Assembly: GCF_900115905.1 (NCBI RefSeq)
Contig: NZ_FOYD01000013.1
Location: 1 to 64,000, forward strand
Direction of reading: 5' to 3'
DNA from: Halopseudomonas formosensis
GTDB taxonomy: Bacteria; Pseudomonadota; Gammaproteobacteria; Pseudomonadales; Pseudomonadaceae
DNA: 64,000 nt
Position numbers and translations under genes: made by a program
Notes under the pieces: generated by a model
Told to the model about the DNA's origin: nothing
Seen by the model: only the letters and a program-made list of their open reading frames with translations
The model's database searches: none
In this document: positions 9,171-18,637 of the stretch, piece by piece
How the letters are laid out: the number at the start of each line of letters is the position of its first letter
Position numbering within the stretch: position 1 is the stretch's first letter

Positions 9171-9815
9171 ATGAGTACACGTCAATACAATCTGTTCGAC
9201 CGCCTGCTGGTACAGGGCGAGCAGGCCATGCGCACCCTGGTACCGGGCGCGGCCCAGGCGGCCCGGCCGTCACCTGCACAGCACCTGCGCAGCGACGCGG
9301 TGGCCGAGGATCAGCGCCGCCACGTCGCCGGCCTGATGCGCATCAACCATACCGGCGAGGTCTGCGCCCAGGCGCTGTATCAGGGTCAGGCGTTGACCGC
9401 GAAACTGCCGGATATCCGTGAACAGATGGAACAGGCGGCCGCCGAAGAGATCGACCACCTGGCCTGGTGCGAACAGCGTCTGAACGAGCTGGGCAGCCGC
9501 CCCAGCCTGCTCAATCCGCTGTTCTATGGCCTGTCCTTCGGGCTGGGGGCGGTGGCCGGCAGGATCAGCGACCGCATCAGTCTGGGCTTTGTCGCCGCCA
9601 CCGAGCAATTGGTGGAGCGGCATCTGGACGATCACCTGACCCGGCTGCCGAAGGATGACCTCAAGTCCCGCGCCATTCTCGAACAGATGCGCGATGACGA
9701 GATCGAACACGCCAACCACGCACTGCAGGCGGGCGGCGTGGTCTTCCCGCGCCCGATCAAGGGCGTCATGAAGCTGATGTCCAGGGTGATGACCAGCGCC
9801 ACCTACCGGATCTGA
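9171..9815 (+). CDS. coq7: 2-polyprenyl-3-methyl-6-methoxy-1,4-benzoquinone hydroxylase
   Basis: Membrane-associated di-iron monooxygenase for the last hydroxylation of ubiquinone synthesis. The 214-residue protein has the carboxylate/histidine set of the family: E63, E93-x2-H96, E145 and E177-x2-H180. The start at 9171 has a CAGGAG ribosome-binding site. In P. aeruginosa, as I recall, speD lies between coq7 and the OsmC gene; here only 33 bp separate the two convergent stops and speD is absent. Confidence 0.95.
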   Translation: MSTRQYNLFDRLLVQGEQAMRTLVPGAAQAARPSPAQHLRSDAVAEDQRRHVAGLMRINHTGEVCAQALYQGQALTAKLPDIREQMEQAAAEEIDHLAWCEQRLNELGSRPSLLNPLFYGLSFGLGAVAGRISDRISLGFVAATEQLVERHLDDHLTRLPKDDLKSRAILEQMRDDEIEHANHALQAGGVVFPRPIKGVMKLMSRVMTSATYRI

Positions 9816-9848
9816 TCCGCCCGGCGGGGCGCGGCCGTCGGTTGCGCC

Positions 9849-10271
9849 TCAGTCCGCTTCGATGATCTCGTAGTCGTGGGTGATTTCCACCCCGCCACGG
9901 CCGAGCATGATGGAAGCGGAGCAGTACTTCTCTGCCGACAGCTCCACCGCCCGCTTGACCTGGGCTTCCTTGAGATTCTTGCCGGTGACCACGAACTTCA
10001 CGTGAATCCGGGTAAACACCTTGGGTTCGGTCTCGGCCCGCTCGGCTTCCAGCAGGGTCTGCACATCGCGGACATCCTGGCGTCCCTTCTTCAGGATGCT
10101 TACCACGTCATAGCTGGCACAGCCGCCGAGGCCGATCAGCACCGTCTCCATGGGACGCACGCCCATGTTGCGACCACCCGCTTCCGCCGGGCCATCCATG
10201 ACGATGGTGTGACCGCTGCCGGACTCTCCGAGAAACATGGCCCCGTCCACCCACTTGATCTGCGCTTTCAT
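9849..10271 (-). CDS. OsmC-family peroxiredoxin-like protein
   Basis: OsmC/Ohr-fold protein expected to reduce organic peroxides or a related thiol-reactive substrate. The 140-residue protein has the two conserved cysteines C51 (GGCAS) and C117 (KYCSAS). The start at 10271 follows GGGAGAG and begins the conserved sequence; the open frame runs 39 codons further upstream without support. It is convergent with coq7 and divergent from vfr. It looks closer to the YhfA-type subgroup than to OsmC or Ohr proper. Confidence 0.9.
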   Translation of the reverse strand: MKAQIKWVDGAMFLGESGSGHTIVMDGPAEAGGRNMGVRPMETVLIGLGGCASYDVVSILKKGRQDVRDVQTLLEAERAETEPKVFTRIHVKFVVTGKNLKEAQVKRAVELSAEKYCSASIMLGRGGVEITHDYEIIEAD

Positions 10272-10453
10272 TCCACTCTCCCGCTGCAATGATGTTGTTG
10301 CTGGCGGCGGAGAATAACACACTGGATGGTCGCGACCCTGATGCTGGTTTTTGTCATGAAAACTGCACATAATCACTTTTGGTCTCATGACGAGCCTGCA
10401 TGGATGCCCATGTTTGCATGGTCTGCCCGATCATTTCTGACAGGATGACAAAA

Positions 10454-11098
10454 ATGGCTGCTCTTCTTCCCCTGCCAAAAATAAAGAATCTGGACGTATT
10501 TCTGGGTCATTGTTATCGCCGTCGTTTTGGCCCCCGCAGCACCATCATTCACGCCGGAGACGTCTCCGATCGACTGTTCTATATCGTCAAGGGCTCGGTC
10601 ACCATCCTCATCGAGGATGAACAGGGCCGGGACATGATCATTGCCTACCTCAACCAAGGGGATTTCTTCGGTGAAATGGGGCTGTTCGATGAGGAACAGG
10701 CCGAGCAGGACCGCAGCGCCTGGGTCAAGGCCAAGACCGAGTGCGAGATTGCCGAACTGCCCTACAGCAAGTTCCGCGAAATCACCGCCCGTGATCCCGA
10801 GCTGCTGTATGTGGTGGGCCGGCAGATGGCCGATCGTCTGCGCCGAACCACCCGCAAGGTCGGCGACCTGGCCTTCCTCGACGTCACCGGTCGTGTGGCC
10901 GGTACCCTGCTGGAGCTGTGCAAGCAGCCCGACGCCATGACCCACCCCGACGGCATGCAGATCAAGATCACCCGCCAGGAAATCGGCCGCATCGTCGGCT
11001 GCTCCCGGGAAATGGTCGGCCGGGTACTCAAGACCCTGGAGGAACAGGGACTGATCAGCGTCAAGGGCAAGACCATGGTGGTGTACGGCACCCGCTGA
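10454..11098 (+). CDS. vfr: cAMP-responsive global regulator Vfr (CRP family)
   Basis: CRP-type activator/repressor. The 214-residue protein has an N-terminal cyclic-nucleotide-binding barrel (G73-E74 and R87-S88 contact cAMP in the family) and a C-terminal winged helix (about 170-205, core [18 protein letters not shown]). The start at 10454 gives exactly the length I recall for P. aeruginosa Vfr and follows AGGAT; an upstream in-frame ATG at 10445 lacks a spaced ribosome-binding site. The N-terminal 20 residues are the least conserved part. Confidence 0.95.
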   Translation: MAALLPLPKIKNLDVFLGHCYRRRFGPRSTIIHAGDVSDRLFYIVKGSVTILIEDEQGRDMIIAYLNQGDFFGEMGLFDEEQAEQDRSAWVKAKTECEIAELPYSKFREITARDPELLYVVGRQMADRLRRTTRKVGDLAFLDVTGRVAGTLLELCKQPDAMTHPDGMQIKITRQEIGRIVGCSREMVGRVLKTLEEQGLISVKGKTMVVYGTR

Positions 11099-11134
11099 GC
11101 CTTCCCCGGCTCAGCAGCCCGCCCCGCGCTGGGG

Positions 11135-11164
11135 TACAATCGCCGGATATCCATCTATCCGGCG
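11135..11164 (+). promoter_or_regulatory. bioA -10 box and 8-bp dyad
   Basis: A -10-like TACAAT (11135-11140) is directly followed by a perfect 8-bp inverted repeat (CGCCGGAT at 11141-11148, ATCCGGCG at 11157-11164, 8-nt loop), which ends 8 bp before the bioA ATG. No good -35 box is seen. The dyad could be an operator or an mRNA hairpin next to the ribosome-binding site; it does not look like the E. coli BirA operator. Confidence 0.45.
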
Positions 11165-11172
11165 AGGCTGAA

Positions 11173-12525
11173 ATGGGGCTGAACAATCAGTGGATGCAGC
11201 GGGACCTGGCGGTACTCTGGCACCCCTGCACCCAGATGAAGGACCACGAGCACATGCCCATAGTCCCGATCCAGCGGGGCGAAGGCGTATGGCTGCACGA
11301 TTTCGATGGCAACCGCTATCTGGATGCGGTCAGCTCCTGGTGGGTCAACATCTTCGGCCACGCCAATCCCTACATAAATCAGCGGGTCAAGCAGCAGCTC
11401 GATACTCTGGAGCACGTCATCCTCGGCGGCTTCTCCCATCAGGCGGTGATCGAGCTGTCCGAGCGACTGGTGGATATCACCCCCGCGCCGCTGACGCGCT
11501 GTTTCTATGCCGACAACGGCTCCTCCTGCATCGAGGTGGCGCTGAAGATGAGCTTTCACTACTGGCTCAATCAGGGCAAGCCGCAGAAGAAGCGCTTCAT
11601 CACCCTGTCCAACAGCTACCACGGCGAAACCCTGGCAGCCCTGGCAGTGGGTGATGTGGCGCTGTACAAGGAGACCTACAAGCCGCTGCTGATGGACGTG
11701 ATCACGGTTCCCTCACCGGACTGCTACGAGCGCGAGCCCGGCAGCAGCTGGGAGGAACACAGCCGGCTGATGTTCGAGCATATGGAACGCGCCCTCGAGC
11801 AGCACCACGAGGAGGTCGCTGCGGTGATCGTCGAGCCGCTGATCCAGTGCGCCGGCGGCATGCGCATGTACCACCCGGTGTACCTCAGGCTGCTGCGCGA
11901 GGCCTGCGACCGCTACGGCGTGCACCTGATCCACGACGAGATTGCCGTGGGCTTCGGGCGTACCGGCAGCCTGTTCGCCTGCGAGCAGGCCGACATGAGC
12001 CCGGACTTCCTGTGCCTGTCCAAGGCACTGACCGGCGGCTATCTGCCGATGTCCGTATGCCTGACCACGGACGAGGTCTATCAGGCCTTTTACGACGACT
12101 ACGAGACCCTGCGCGCCTTCCTGCATTCGCACAGCTATACCGGCAACCCGCTGGCCTGTGCCGCGGCGCTGGCCACCCTGGATCTGTTCGAGCGTGACAA
12201 TGTGATCGAGAACAACCGGACGCTGGCGGCCCACATGGCCAGCGCCACCGCCCACTTTGCCGATCATCCCCACGTGGCCGAGGTGCGCCAGACCGGCATG
12301 GTACTGGCAATCGAAATGGTCCAGGACAAGGCCAGCCGTACCCCCTACCCGTGGCAGGAGCGCCGCGGCATCCGGGTCTACGAGTACGGGCTGCGTCATG
12401 AGGCACTGCTGCGACCGCTGGGCAGCGTGGTGTACTTCATGCCCCCCTACGTGATCACGCCGGAGCAGATCGATCATCTGGCCAGTGTCGCCTGGGAAGG
12501 CATAGAGCAGGCGACCAGGAACTGA
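11173..12525 (+). CDS. bioA: adenosylmethionine-8-amino-7-oxononanoate aminotransferase
   Basis: PLP enzyme of biotin synthesis using SAM as amino donor to make diaminopelargonic acid. The 450-residue protein has the BioA signature WHPCTQMKDHE (about 16-26), the WWV substrate motif near 58, the class-III element HDEIAVGFGRTG and the Schiff-base lysine K284 (CLSKALTGG). The start at 11173 follows GAGG. No other bio gene is nearby. rsmE starts 4 bp after its stop, so the two are probably co-transcribed. Confidence 0.96.
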   Translation: MGLNNQWMQRDLAVLWHPCTQMKDHEHMPIVPIQRGEGVWLHDFDGNRYLDAVSSWWVNIFGHANPYINQRVKQQLDTLEHVILGGFSHQAVIELSERLVDITPAPLTRCFYADNGSSCIEVALKMSFHYWLNQGKPQKKRFITLSNSYHGETLAALAVGDVALYKETYKPLLMDVITVPSPDCYEREPGSSWEEHSRLMFEHMERALEQHHEEVAAVIVEPLIQCAGGMRMYHPVYLRLLREACDRYGVHLIHDEIAVGFGRTGSLFACEQADMSPDFLCLSKALTGGYLPMSVCLTTDEVYQAFYDDYETLRAFLHSHSYTGNPLACAAALATLDLFERDNVIENNRTLAAHMASATAHFADHPHVAEVRQTGMVLAIEMVQDKASRTPYPWQERRGIRVYEYGLRHEALLRPLGSVVYFMPPYVITPEQIDHLASVAWEGIEQATRN

Positions 12526-12528
12526 CCC

Positions 12529-13251
12529 ATGCGCGTATCCCGTTTCTATCTGGATGCCCCGCTGGGCGCGGGCGAGCAACTGCTCGATGGCGATCTGGCC
12601 CATTACATCGGCCGGGTGCTGCGCCTGGGCCCCGGTGCGCCGGTGCAGATCTTCAACGGTTCCGGCCAGGAGTGGCCCGGCGAGGTACTGGAGGTCGGCA
12701 AGCGCCAGGTGCGTCTGCAGCTGCATGAGCCGGTGGCAGGCCAGCCCGAATCGCCGCTGCGTGTTCACCTGGGCCAGGCCATGTCCCGCGGCGAGCGCAT
12801 GGACTGGGCGATCCAGAAGGCAGTGGAGCTGGGTGTCAGCGAGATCACCCCGCTGGTGACCGAGCGCTGCGAGGTACGCCTGCAGGGCGAGCGCGCCGAC
12901 AAGCGCCAGCAGCACTGGCAGCAGGTAGCGATCAGCGCCTGTGAACAATGCGGTCGCAGCCGTGTCCCACAGGTACACGCACCCATGGCGCTGGCGGACT
13001 GGCTGACAACGCTGGAGGCAGACCTCAAGCTGGTACTGCATCACCGCACCGATGCGGATCTGCGCGAGCTGCCCGCCCCGGCATCCCTGGCCCTGCTGAT
13101 CGGGCCGGAGGGTGGCCTCAGTCGCGACGAGATAGCCCAGGCCGAAAACGGTGGTTTCCGAGCCGCGCGCTTCGGGCCCCGGGTGCTGCGCACGGAAACC
13201 GCGCCGGTGGTCGCCCTGAGCCTGGCCCAGCATCTGTGGGGCGATTTCTGA
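12529..13251 (+). CDS. rsmE: 16S rRNA m3U1498 methyltransferase
   Basis: SPOUT-class enzyme methylating U1498 of 16S rRNA in the assembled 30S subunit. The 240-residue protein has an N-terminal PUA-like domain (about 1-70) and a C-terminal knotted SAM-binding domain with LLIGPEGG (about 188-195) and LRTETAP near 220. It follows bioA by 3 bp, without a ribosome-binding site of its own beyond AGGAA. Confidence 0.94.
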   Translation: MRVSRFYLDAPLGAGEQLLDGDLAHYIGRVLRLGPGAPVQIFNGSGQEWPGEVLEVGKRQVRLQLHEPVAGQPESPLRVHLGQAMSRGERMDWAIQKAVELGVSEITPLVTERCEVRLQGERADKRQQHWQQVAISACEQCGRSRVPQVHAPMALADWLTTLEADLKLVLHHRTDADLRELPAPASLALLIGPEGGLSRDEIAQAENGGFRAARFGPRVLRTETAPVVALSLAQHLWGDF

Positions 13252-13280
13252 GCCGGGCCGGGCACGGTAAGGCGGGCTGA

Positions 13281-13308
13281 TTGACCGCGCCCCGCCAGCA
13301 CGGATAAT
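13281..13308 (+). promoter_or_regulatory. probable xseB-ispA promoter
   Basis: TTGACC (13281-13286), 16 bp and GATAAT (13303-13308), 37 bp upstream of the xseB ATG. Good sigma-70 match. Confidence 0.55.
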
Positions 13309-13345
13309 GTTCAGCCGATTTTCATTTGATGACCCGAGGTATCCC

Positions 13346-13585
13346 ATGTCCGGCAAGAAAACCGCTATCGACTTCGAGCAGTCGCTCGGTGCCCTGCAGA
13401 GTCTGGTCGAACGCCTGGAGAGCGGCAATCTCAGCCTGGAGGAATCCCTCGGCGCCTTCGAGCAGGGTGTGGCGCTGACCCGGGAGTGCCAGCAGGCACT
13501 GACCCAGGCCGAGCAGAAGGTCGCCCTGCTGCTGGAGCAGGACGGTCAGCTGACCACCACGCCCTTCGAGGACGACGGTCAATGA
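13346..13585 (+). CDS. xseB: exodeoxyribonuclease VII small subunit
   Basis: Small helical subunit of ExoVII; the partner xseA is not in the window. The 79-residue protein has the family core [18 protein letters not shown] followed by the second helix [11 protein letters not shown]. The start at 13346 has CGAGG upstream. Its TGA overlaps the ispA ATG (ATGA), the usual xseB-ispA-dxs arrangement in gammaproteobacteria. Confidence 0.95.
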   Translation: MSGKKTAIDFEQSLGALQSLVERLESGNLSLEESLGAFEQGVALTRECQQALTQAEQKVALLLEQDGQLTTTPFEDDGQ

Positions 13586-14469
13586 ACGGGTTCGAGCAGT
13601 ATCTCGGATCCTGCCAGCGCCGTATCGACTCCTACCTGGACCAGCAGCTGAATAACAGCCTGCCGCAGCTGAACCGCCTCTATGATGCCATGCGCTACAG
13701 CGTGACCGGCGGCGGCAAGCGCATACGTCCGGTATTGACCTATGCCAGCTGCGAGGTCTTCGGCACCGCCGAATCGGCAGTGGATGTGGCCGCCGCCGCG
13801 GTGGAGCTGATTCATGCCTATTCGCTGATCCACGATGACCTGCCGGCCATGGATGATGACGACCTGCGCCGCGGCCAGCCGACCTGCCATCGCGCCTTTG
13901 ACGAGGCCACGGCGATCCTCGCCGGTGACGGCCTGCAGGCCCTGGCTTTCGAGTGGATCAGCCAGGCCGACCACTGGCAGCCCGCCACCCGTCTGCGGAT
14001 GACCGCGGTGCTGGCCCGCGCCGCCGGCCCGCAGGGCATGGTCGGCGGTCAGGCCATCGACCTGGGCGCGGTGGGCCGCCAGCTCGACCAGAACCAGCTC
14101 GAGGACATGCATCAGCGCAAGACCGGTGCCCTGATTCGCGCCAGCGTGCAGCTCGGCGCGCTGGCCAGCGAACAGGCCGACGAGCAGCAGCTCGCCGCGC
14201 TGGACACCTACGCCCGCTGTGTCGGTCTGGCGTTCCAGGTGCAGGATGACATCCTCGACGTGGAAGGCAGCACCGAGGTCATCGGCAAGAACCACGGCGC
14301 CGATGCCGCGCGCGGCAAGCCGACCTTCCCTGCCCTGCTGGGGCTGGAACAGGCCCATCAGCTGGCCCGGTCGCTGCAGGATCAGGCCATTGCCGCCCTG
14401 GCCGGCTTCGACCAGCGCGCCGACCGCCTGCGCCAGCTTGCCCGTTACATAGTGGAGCGCCAGTTCTGA
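13582..14469 (+). CDS. ispA: farnesyl diphosphate synthase
   Basis: Prenyltransferase joining IPP to DMAPP/GPP to give farnesyl-PP. The 295-residue protein has the first aspartate-rich motif [10 protein letters not shown] starting at D85 and the second, DDILD, at 222-226. Translation is coupled to xseB by an ATGA overlap. dxs follows after 107 bp. Confidence 0.97.
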   Translation: MNGFEQYLGSCQRRIDSYLDQQLNNSLPQLNRLYDAMRYSVTGGGKRIRPVLTYASCEVFGTAESAVDVAAAAVELIHAYSLIHDDLPAMDDDDLRRGQPTCHRAFDEATAILAGDGLQALAFEWISQADHWQPATRLRMTAVLARAAGPQGMVGGQAIDLGAVGRQLDQNQLEDMHQRKTGALIRASVQLGALASEQADEQQLAALDTYARCVGLAFQVQDDILDVEGSTEVIGKNHGADAARGKPTFPALLGLEQAHQLARSLQDQAIAALAGFDQRADRLRQLARYIVERQF

Positions 14470-14498
14470 CCGTCTATAAGCCGCCGCCGTGGCCGATG

Positions 14499-14526
14499 TT
14501 GGGCTAAGCAGCCTCATCGGTTAAAC
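14499..14526 (+). promoter_or_regulatory. possible dxs promoter
   Basis: TTGGGC (14499-14504), 16 bp and TTAAAC (14521-14526) in the 107-bp gap between ispA and dxs. Weak match. Confidence 0.3.
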
Positions 14527-14576
14527 TGCGCCCTTGTTTCCTGTCGCTCCGGCGGCAATCAGAGTCCTGTCATTAG

Positions 14577-16460
14577 ATGCCTAGTACTTTCCACGAAATA
14601 CCCCGCGAACGTCCCTGCACGCCCCTGCTGGACAGCATTGACAGCACCGCCCAGCTGCGGGAGCTGGATGTATCGCGCCTGCCGGAACTGGCGGATGAGC
14701 TGCGCCTGTTCCTGCTCTGGACTGTTGGTCAGACCGGTGGTCATTTCGGGGCCGGGCTGGGCGTGATCGAGCTGACCATCGCTCTGCACTATGTCTATCA
14801 GACGCCGGAAGATCGCCTGGTCTGGGATGTCGGCCATCAGGCCTATCCACACAAGATCCTCACCGGCCGCCGCGAACAGATGGCCACCCTGCGGCAGAAG
14901 GACGGCCTGGCCGCCTTCCCCCGCCGCAGCGAAAGTCCCTATGACACCTTCGGCGTCGGCCACTCCAGCACCTCCATCAGTGCCGGCCTGGGCATGGCCA
15001 TCGCCTCGCGCCTGCAGGGTCTGGACCGGCGCACCGTGGCGGTGATCGGCGACGGCGCCATGACCGCCGGCATGGCCTTCGAGGCGCTCAACCATGCCGG
15101 GGAAACCGACGCCGACATGCTGGTGGTGCTCAACGACAACGACATGTCGATCTCCCACAACGTCGGCGGTCTGTCCAACTACCTGGCCAAAATTCTTTCC
15201 AGCCGCACCTACGCCCACATGCGCGAGGGCAGCAAGAAGGTGCTGTCGAAGATTCCGCCGGCCTGGGAGCTGGCGCGCAAGACCGAGGAAACCGCCAAGG
15301 CGATGCTGGCGCCGGGGGTGCTGTTCGAGGAGCTGGGCTGGAACTACATAGGGCCCATCGATGGCCACGACCTGCCGACCCTGGTGACCACCCTGCGCAA
15401 CATGCGCCAGCTCAAGGGGCCGCAGTTCCTGCACGTGGTGACCCGCAAGGGCAAGGGCTTCTCCCCCGCCGAAGCCGACCCTATCGGCTACCATGCGATC
15501 ACCAAGCTGGAACCCAAGCCCGCTGCCAACGGTGTCAGCAAGCCGCGCTTCTCCAACATCTTCGGCCAGTGGCTGTGCGACATGGCCGAGGCCGATGCCC
15601 GGCTGATCGGCATTACCCCGGCGATGAAGGAAGGTTCCGACCTGATCGCCTTTGCCGATCGCTTCCCGCAGCGCTATTTCGACGTTGCCATCGCCGAGCA
15701 GCACGCCGTGACCCTGGCCGCCGGCATGGCCTGCGAAGGCGCCAAACCGGTGGTGGCGATCTACTCCACCTTCCTGCAGCGTGCTTATGACCAGCTGATC
15801 CACGACGTGGCGGTACAGGATCTGGATGTGCTCTTTGCCATCGACCGCGCCGGCCTGGTCGGCGAAGACGGCCCGACCCATGCCGGCAGCTTCGACCTGA
15901 GCTACCTGCGCTGCATCCCCAACATGCTGATCATGGCCCCGGCGGACGAGAACGAAACGCGCCAGATGCTGACCACCGGCTTCCTCTACAACGGCCCGGC
16001 GGCGGTGCGCTATCCCCGCGGCACCGGCCCGGGTGTGCCGGTCGACCCCGCGCTGACGCCCCTGCCCATCGGCAAGGGCCTGATTACCCGCCGGGGTCGG
16101 GACGTCGCCATCCTCTGCTTCGGCACCCTGCACGCCAACGCGCTGGTCGCTGCCGAGGCGCTGGACGCCACCGTGGCCAACATGCGCTTCGTCAAGCCGC
16201 TGGACACCGAACTGCTGCGCCAACTGGCCGACAGTCACGGGCTGCTGGTCACGGTCGAGGAGAACGCCATCATGGGCGGCGCCGGCAGCGCGGTGAACGA
16301 ATGGCTGCTGGCCCAGGGCATCCAGATTCCGGTGCTCAACCTCGGCCTGCCGGATATTTACGTCGAGCATGACAAGCCGGCCAGCATGCTCGCCGAATGC
16401 GGCCTGGACGCCGCCGGCATCGAACGTGCGATCCGCCAGCGGCTGGCCAGCCTGGGCTAG
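14577..16460 (+). CDS. dxs: 1-deoxy-D-xylulose-5-phosphate synthase
   Basis: TPP enzyme condensing pyruvate and glyceraldehyde-3-phosphate, the first step of the MEP isoprenoid pathway. The 627-residue protein has the TPP motif GDGAMTAG starting at 158 and continuing to an NDN, an N-terminal HFGAGLG histidine segment, and the transketolase pyrimidine domain with the catalytic-region glutamate ([11 protein letters not shown]). The length is typical. It follows ispA, which uses its end products. Confidence 0.97.
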   Translation: MPSTFHEIPRERPCTPLLDSIDSTAQLRELDVSRLPELADELRLFLLWTVGQTGGHFGAGLGVIELTIALHYVYQTPEDRLVWDVGHQAYPHKILTGRREQMATLRQKDGLAAFPRRSESPYDTFGVGHSSTSISAGLGMAIASRLQGLDRRTVAVIGDGAMTAGMAFEALNHAGETDADMLVVLNDNDMSISHNVGGLSNYLAKILSSRTYAHMREGSKKVLSKIPPAWELARKTEETAKAMLAPGVLFEELGWNYIGPIDGHDLPTLVTTLRNMRQLKGPQFLHVVTRKGKGFSPAEADPIGYHAITKLEPKPAANGVSKPRFSNIFGQWLCDMAEADARLIGITPAMKEGSDLIAFADRFPQRYFDVAIAEQHAVTLAAGMACEGAKPVVAIYSTFLQRAYDQLIHDVAVQDLDVLFAIDRAGLVGEDGPTHAGSFDLSYLRCIPNMLIMAPADENETRQMLTTGFLYNGPAAVRYPRGTGPGVPVDPALTPLPIGKGLITRRGRDVAILCFGTLHANALVAAEALDATVANMRFVKPLDTELLRQLADSHGLLVTVEENAIMGGAGSAVNEWLLAQGIQIPVLNLGLPDIYVEHDKPASMLAECGLDAAGIERAIRQRLASLG

Positions 16461-16548
16461 TCATCGCGGGCCGGAAAGCGGAGCCGGAGCACAGTCCGGC
16501 TTCGCCGAATCCGGCATAATGCCCCTTTGACCTTTTCGAGCCTGATGC

Positions 16549-17985
16549 ATGTTCTTCAGTGACGAGCGACTGCAGTTCTTCCGCCCCCTGACCAGCAAAT
16601 ACCGGGAACAGATAGTCGAATGTCTGCGCCTGCTGCACGGTCGGCTGTACAGCGCCAGCGCCGACTACGGCGAATCACTTCGCCGCGAGCAGGTGCTCGA
16701 CATCTTCAGCGAGGCGCTGCAGCGTGCGCCCCTGCTGGACGGCGACGAGGAGGATCAGGGCCGCTTCAAGAGCAGCCGCGAACAGGCCGGCTGGATTCTC
16801 AACACCCTGGTCGATCACGGCTGGCTGGAGCGTCAGGTCGATCAGGTGACCTTCCAGTCCACCTACCCCTTCAGCCGCCTGGGTCGGCTCTTCACCCAGT
16901 CCCTGAGCGAGGCGATCGCGCACAGCGTGCGCACCCGCCACCGCAACACCCGCAACACCCTCAACGCCCTGTCGGCCTTCGCCGACCGCGGCGAGGTCTA
17001 CGATCTGCTCGACGCCTACGAGTTCTCCGAACGCATCATCGCCGACTTCACCGACATCATCGCCGAGCTGGAGGAGCGCAAACGTCAGCTGGTGCGCGAG
17101 GTGGAACAGCGCCAGCTGATCCAGGAAGCCAGCGAGCAGTTCTTCGAATTCATGGAAAAGCGCTTCCAGCCGGACCTGGCCATCCGCCTGTCGGCGGACA
17201 GCGTCGAGCGCCACCGCGAACACCTGTTGCAGCAGATCGAACGCATCCGCCGCAAGCCGACCGAATGGAAGGCCCATGCCGAGCGCGAACTGCGCAGGCT
17301 CGCCCCCGAGCTGCTCGGCGACACCCGCAGCTCGGTACTCTGGCGCCTGCTCGACCATATCGAGGTACGCCTGCGCAACGCCGCCGACGTCATGCTGCCG
17401 GCCCTGCGCCGTACCCTGCAGAGCTTCACCCAGCGCGCCGACATCATCATCCGCCAGCTCAGCTATCTGCACAGCCAGCAGCACACCGATATCGTCGGGC
17501 TGTGCCGGGAACTGGCCAGCCTCCCCGAAGCGGAGCAGCACCAGCGCCTGGCCGCCGCCGGCGAGCTGATGGCCACCGTCAACCTGCAGCTGATCGACCC
17601 CGCCCAGGTCCAGCTGCGCGAGCGCCGCGCGCGTTCGCCGGTCCACAGTCTGATGCTCGACCCCGGGCTGCCGGATGACGACACCCTCAACGAGCTGGCC
17701 GTGCAGCGCCGGCTCGACCAGGCCTTCGCCATCAACGCCGGCAGTCTGCGCTCCTACCTGCAGGCCGCACTCGGTGAAGGGCGCCGCATCGACACCCGCG
17801 ATCTGCCCATCCAGGACGCCCGGGACCTGCTGGCTGCCAGCCACCTGATCGAGCTGGCTGGCGCCGACCATGCCGCGCATGGCCTCAAGGTGCGCATCGA
17901 ACCCAGCGGCGAAGTGCTGCAGGACGACTTTTTCAGCCGTCGCGACGGCTTCATCATCGAACTGGAATCCAACGACCATGCGTGA
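16549..17985 (+). CDS. mksF: condensin subunit MksF (kleisin, JetA-like)
   Basis: Kleisin-type subunit of the MksBEF SMC complex (equivalent to Wadjet JetA). The 478-residue, largely helical protein has a winged-helix-like N-terminus (about 1-105), a long helical middle with a probable coiled coil (about 165-200) and a C-terminal winged-helix region. It is first in a three-gene operon; its last 8 bp overlap mksE. The assignment rests on gene order, length and overall similarity to JetA/MksF proteins, not on a diagnostic motif. A CATAAT at 16517-16522 is a possible -10 box. Confidence 0.85.
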   Translation: MFFSDERLQFFRPLTSKYREQIVECLRLLHGRLYSASADYGESLRREQVLDIFSEALQRAPLLDGDEEDQGRFKSSREQAGWILNTLVDHGWLERQVDQVTFQSTYPFSRLGRLFTQSLSEAIAHSVRTRHRNTRNTLNALSAFADRGEVYDLLDAYEFSERIIADFTDIIAELEERKRQLVREVEQRQLIQEASEQFFEFMEKRFQPDLAIRLSADSVERHREHLLQQIERIRRKPTEWKAHAERELRRLAPELLGDTRSSVLWRLLDHIEVRLRNAADVMLPALRRTLQSFTQRADIIIRQLSYLHSQQHTDIVGLCRELASLPEAEQHQRLAAAGELMATVNLQLIDPAQVQLRERRARSPVHSLMLDPGLPDDDTLNELAVQRRLDQAFAINAGSLRSYLQAALGEGRRIDTRDLPIQDARDLLAASHLIELAGADHAAHGLKVRIEPSGEVLQDDFFSRRDGFIIELESNDHA

Positions 17986-18637
17986 AGCACTGCAAGCCCG
18001 ACTGGACGAACGCGGCGTCAGCAGCGCCGAGTTCTCCGATCTGATGATCCGCCTGCTCGACCGCGGCGTCCTGTGCCGGGACGAAAGCAAGCGCGAAGCC
18101 GAACTCTATGACCGCTTCCTGCAGGTGCGCGAGCTGGTGGAGGACTATCTGGCAGTGCTGCGCATACGCCTGCTGCACGAACCGCGTTTCAACCTGCTGC
18201 GGGTATTTCCGCCGGGCGCGGAAGTGCCCGGCCTGCCCGACACCGAGGACGACAGCCATGCCCTGCGCCAGCGCCTGAGCCAGCAGGAGGTGGCGCTGAT
18301 CCTGGTCCTGCGCGCCGAATACGACAAGAGCCTGCGCGAAGGCCAGCTGGATGAACACGGTCAGGCACTGCTGTCCCTGGAAGCGCTGAATCTGAGCATG
18401 CGCAATCTGCTCGGTCGCAGCCTGCCGGAGACCGCCACCGAACGCCAGGCCCTGCTGCGCCGGCTGCGTCAACTGCGCCTGATCCGCAGCCCCGCCGAGA
18501 TGGACACCGACAGCGAGGAGGCCTGGCTGACAATCCGCCCGGGCATCATCAGTCTGGTCACCGACACGGCCCTGGCCCAGCTGGCCCCGCAGGCGGCGGA
18601 GCAGCCCGAAGATCAACCCGAGTACGAGACGCCCTGA
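17978..18637 (+). CDS. mksE: condensin accessory subunit MksE (JetB-like, DUF4194)
   Basis: Small winged-helix (KITE-type) subunit predicted to bind the MksF kleisin. The 219-residue protein has two helical/winged modules, with an acidic, Q/E-rich tail (last 15 residues). The start at 17978 overlaps mksF by 8 bp and the stop overlaps the mksB ATG by one base (TGATG), so subunit production looks coupled. The family was named DUF4194 before its link to Mks/Wadjet. Confidence 0.85.
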   Translation: MREALQARLDERGVSSAEFSDLMIRLLDRGVLCRDESKREAELYDRFLQVRELVEDYLAVLRIRLLHEPRFNLLRVFPPGAEVPGLPDTEDDSHALRQRLSQQEVALILVLRAEYDKSLREGQLDEHGQALLSLEALNLSMRNLLGRSLPETATERQALLRRLRQLRLIRSPAEMDTDSEEAWLTIRPGIISLVTDTALAQLAPQAAEQPEDQPEYETP

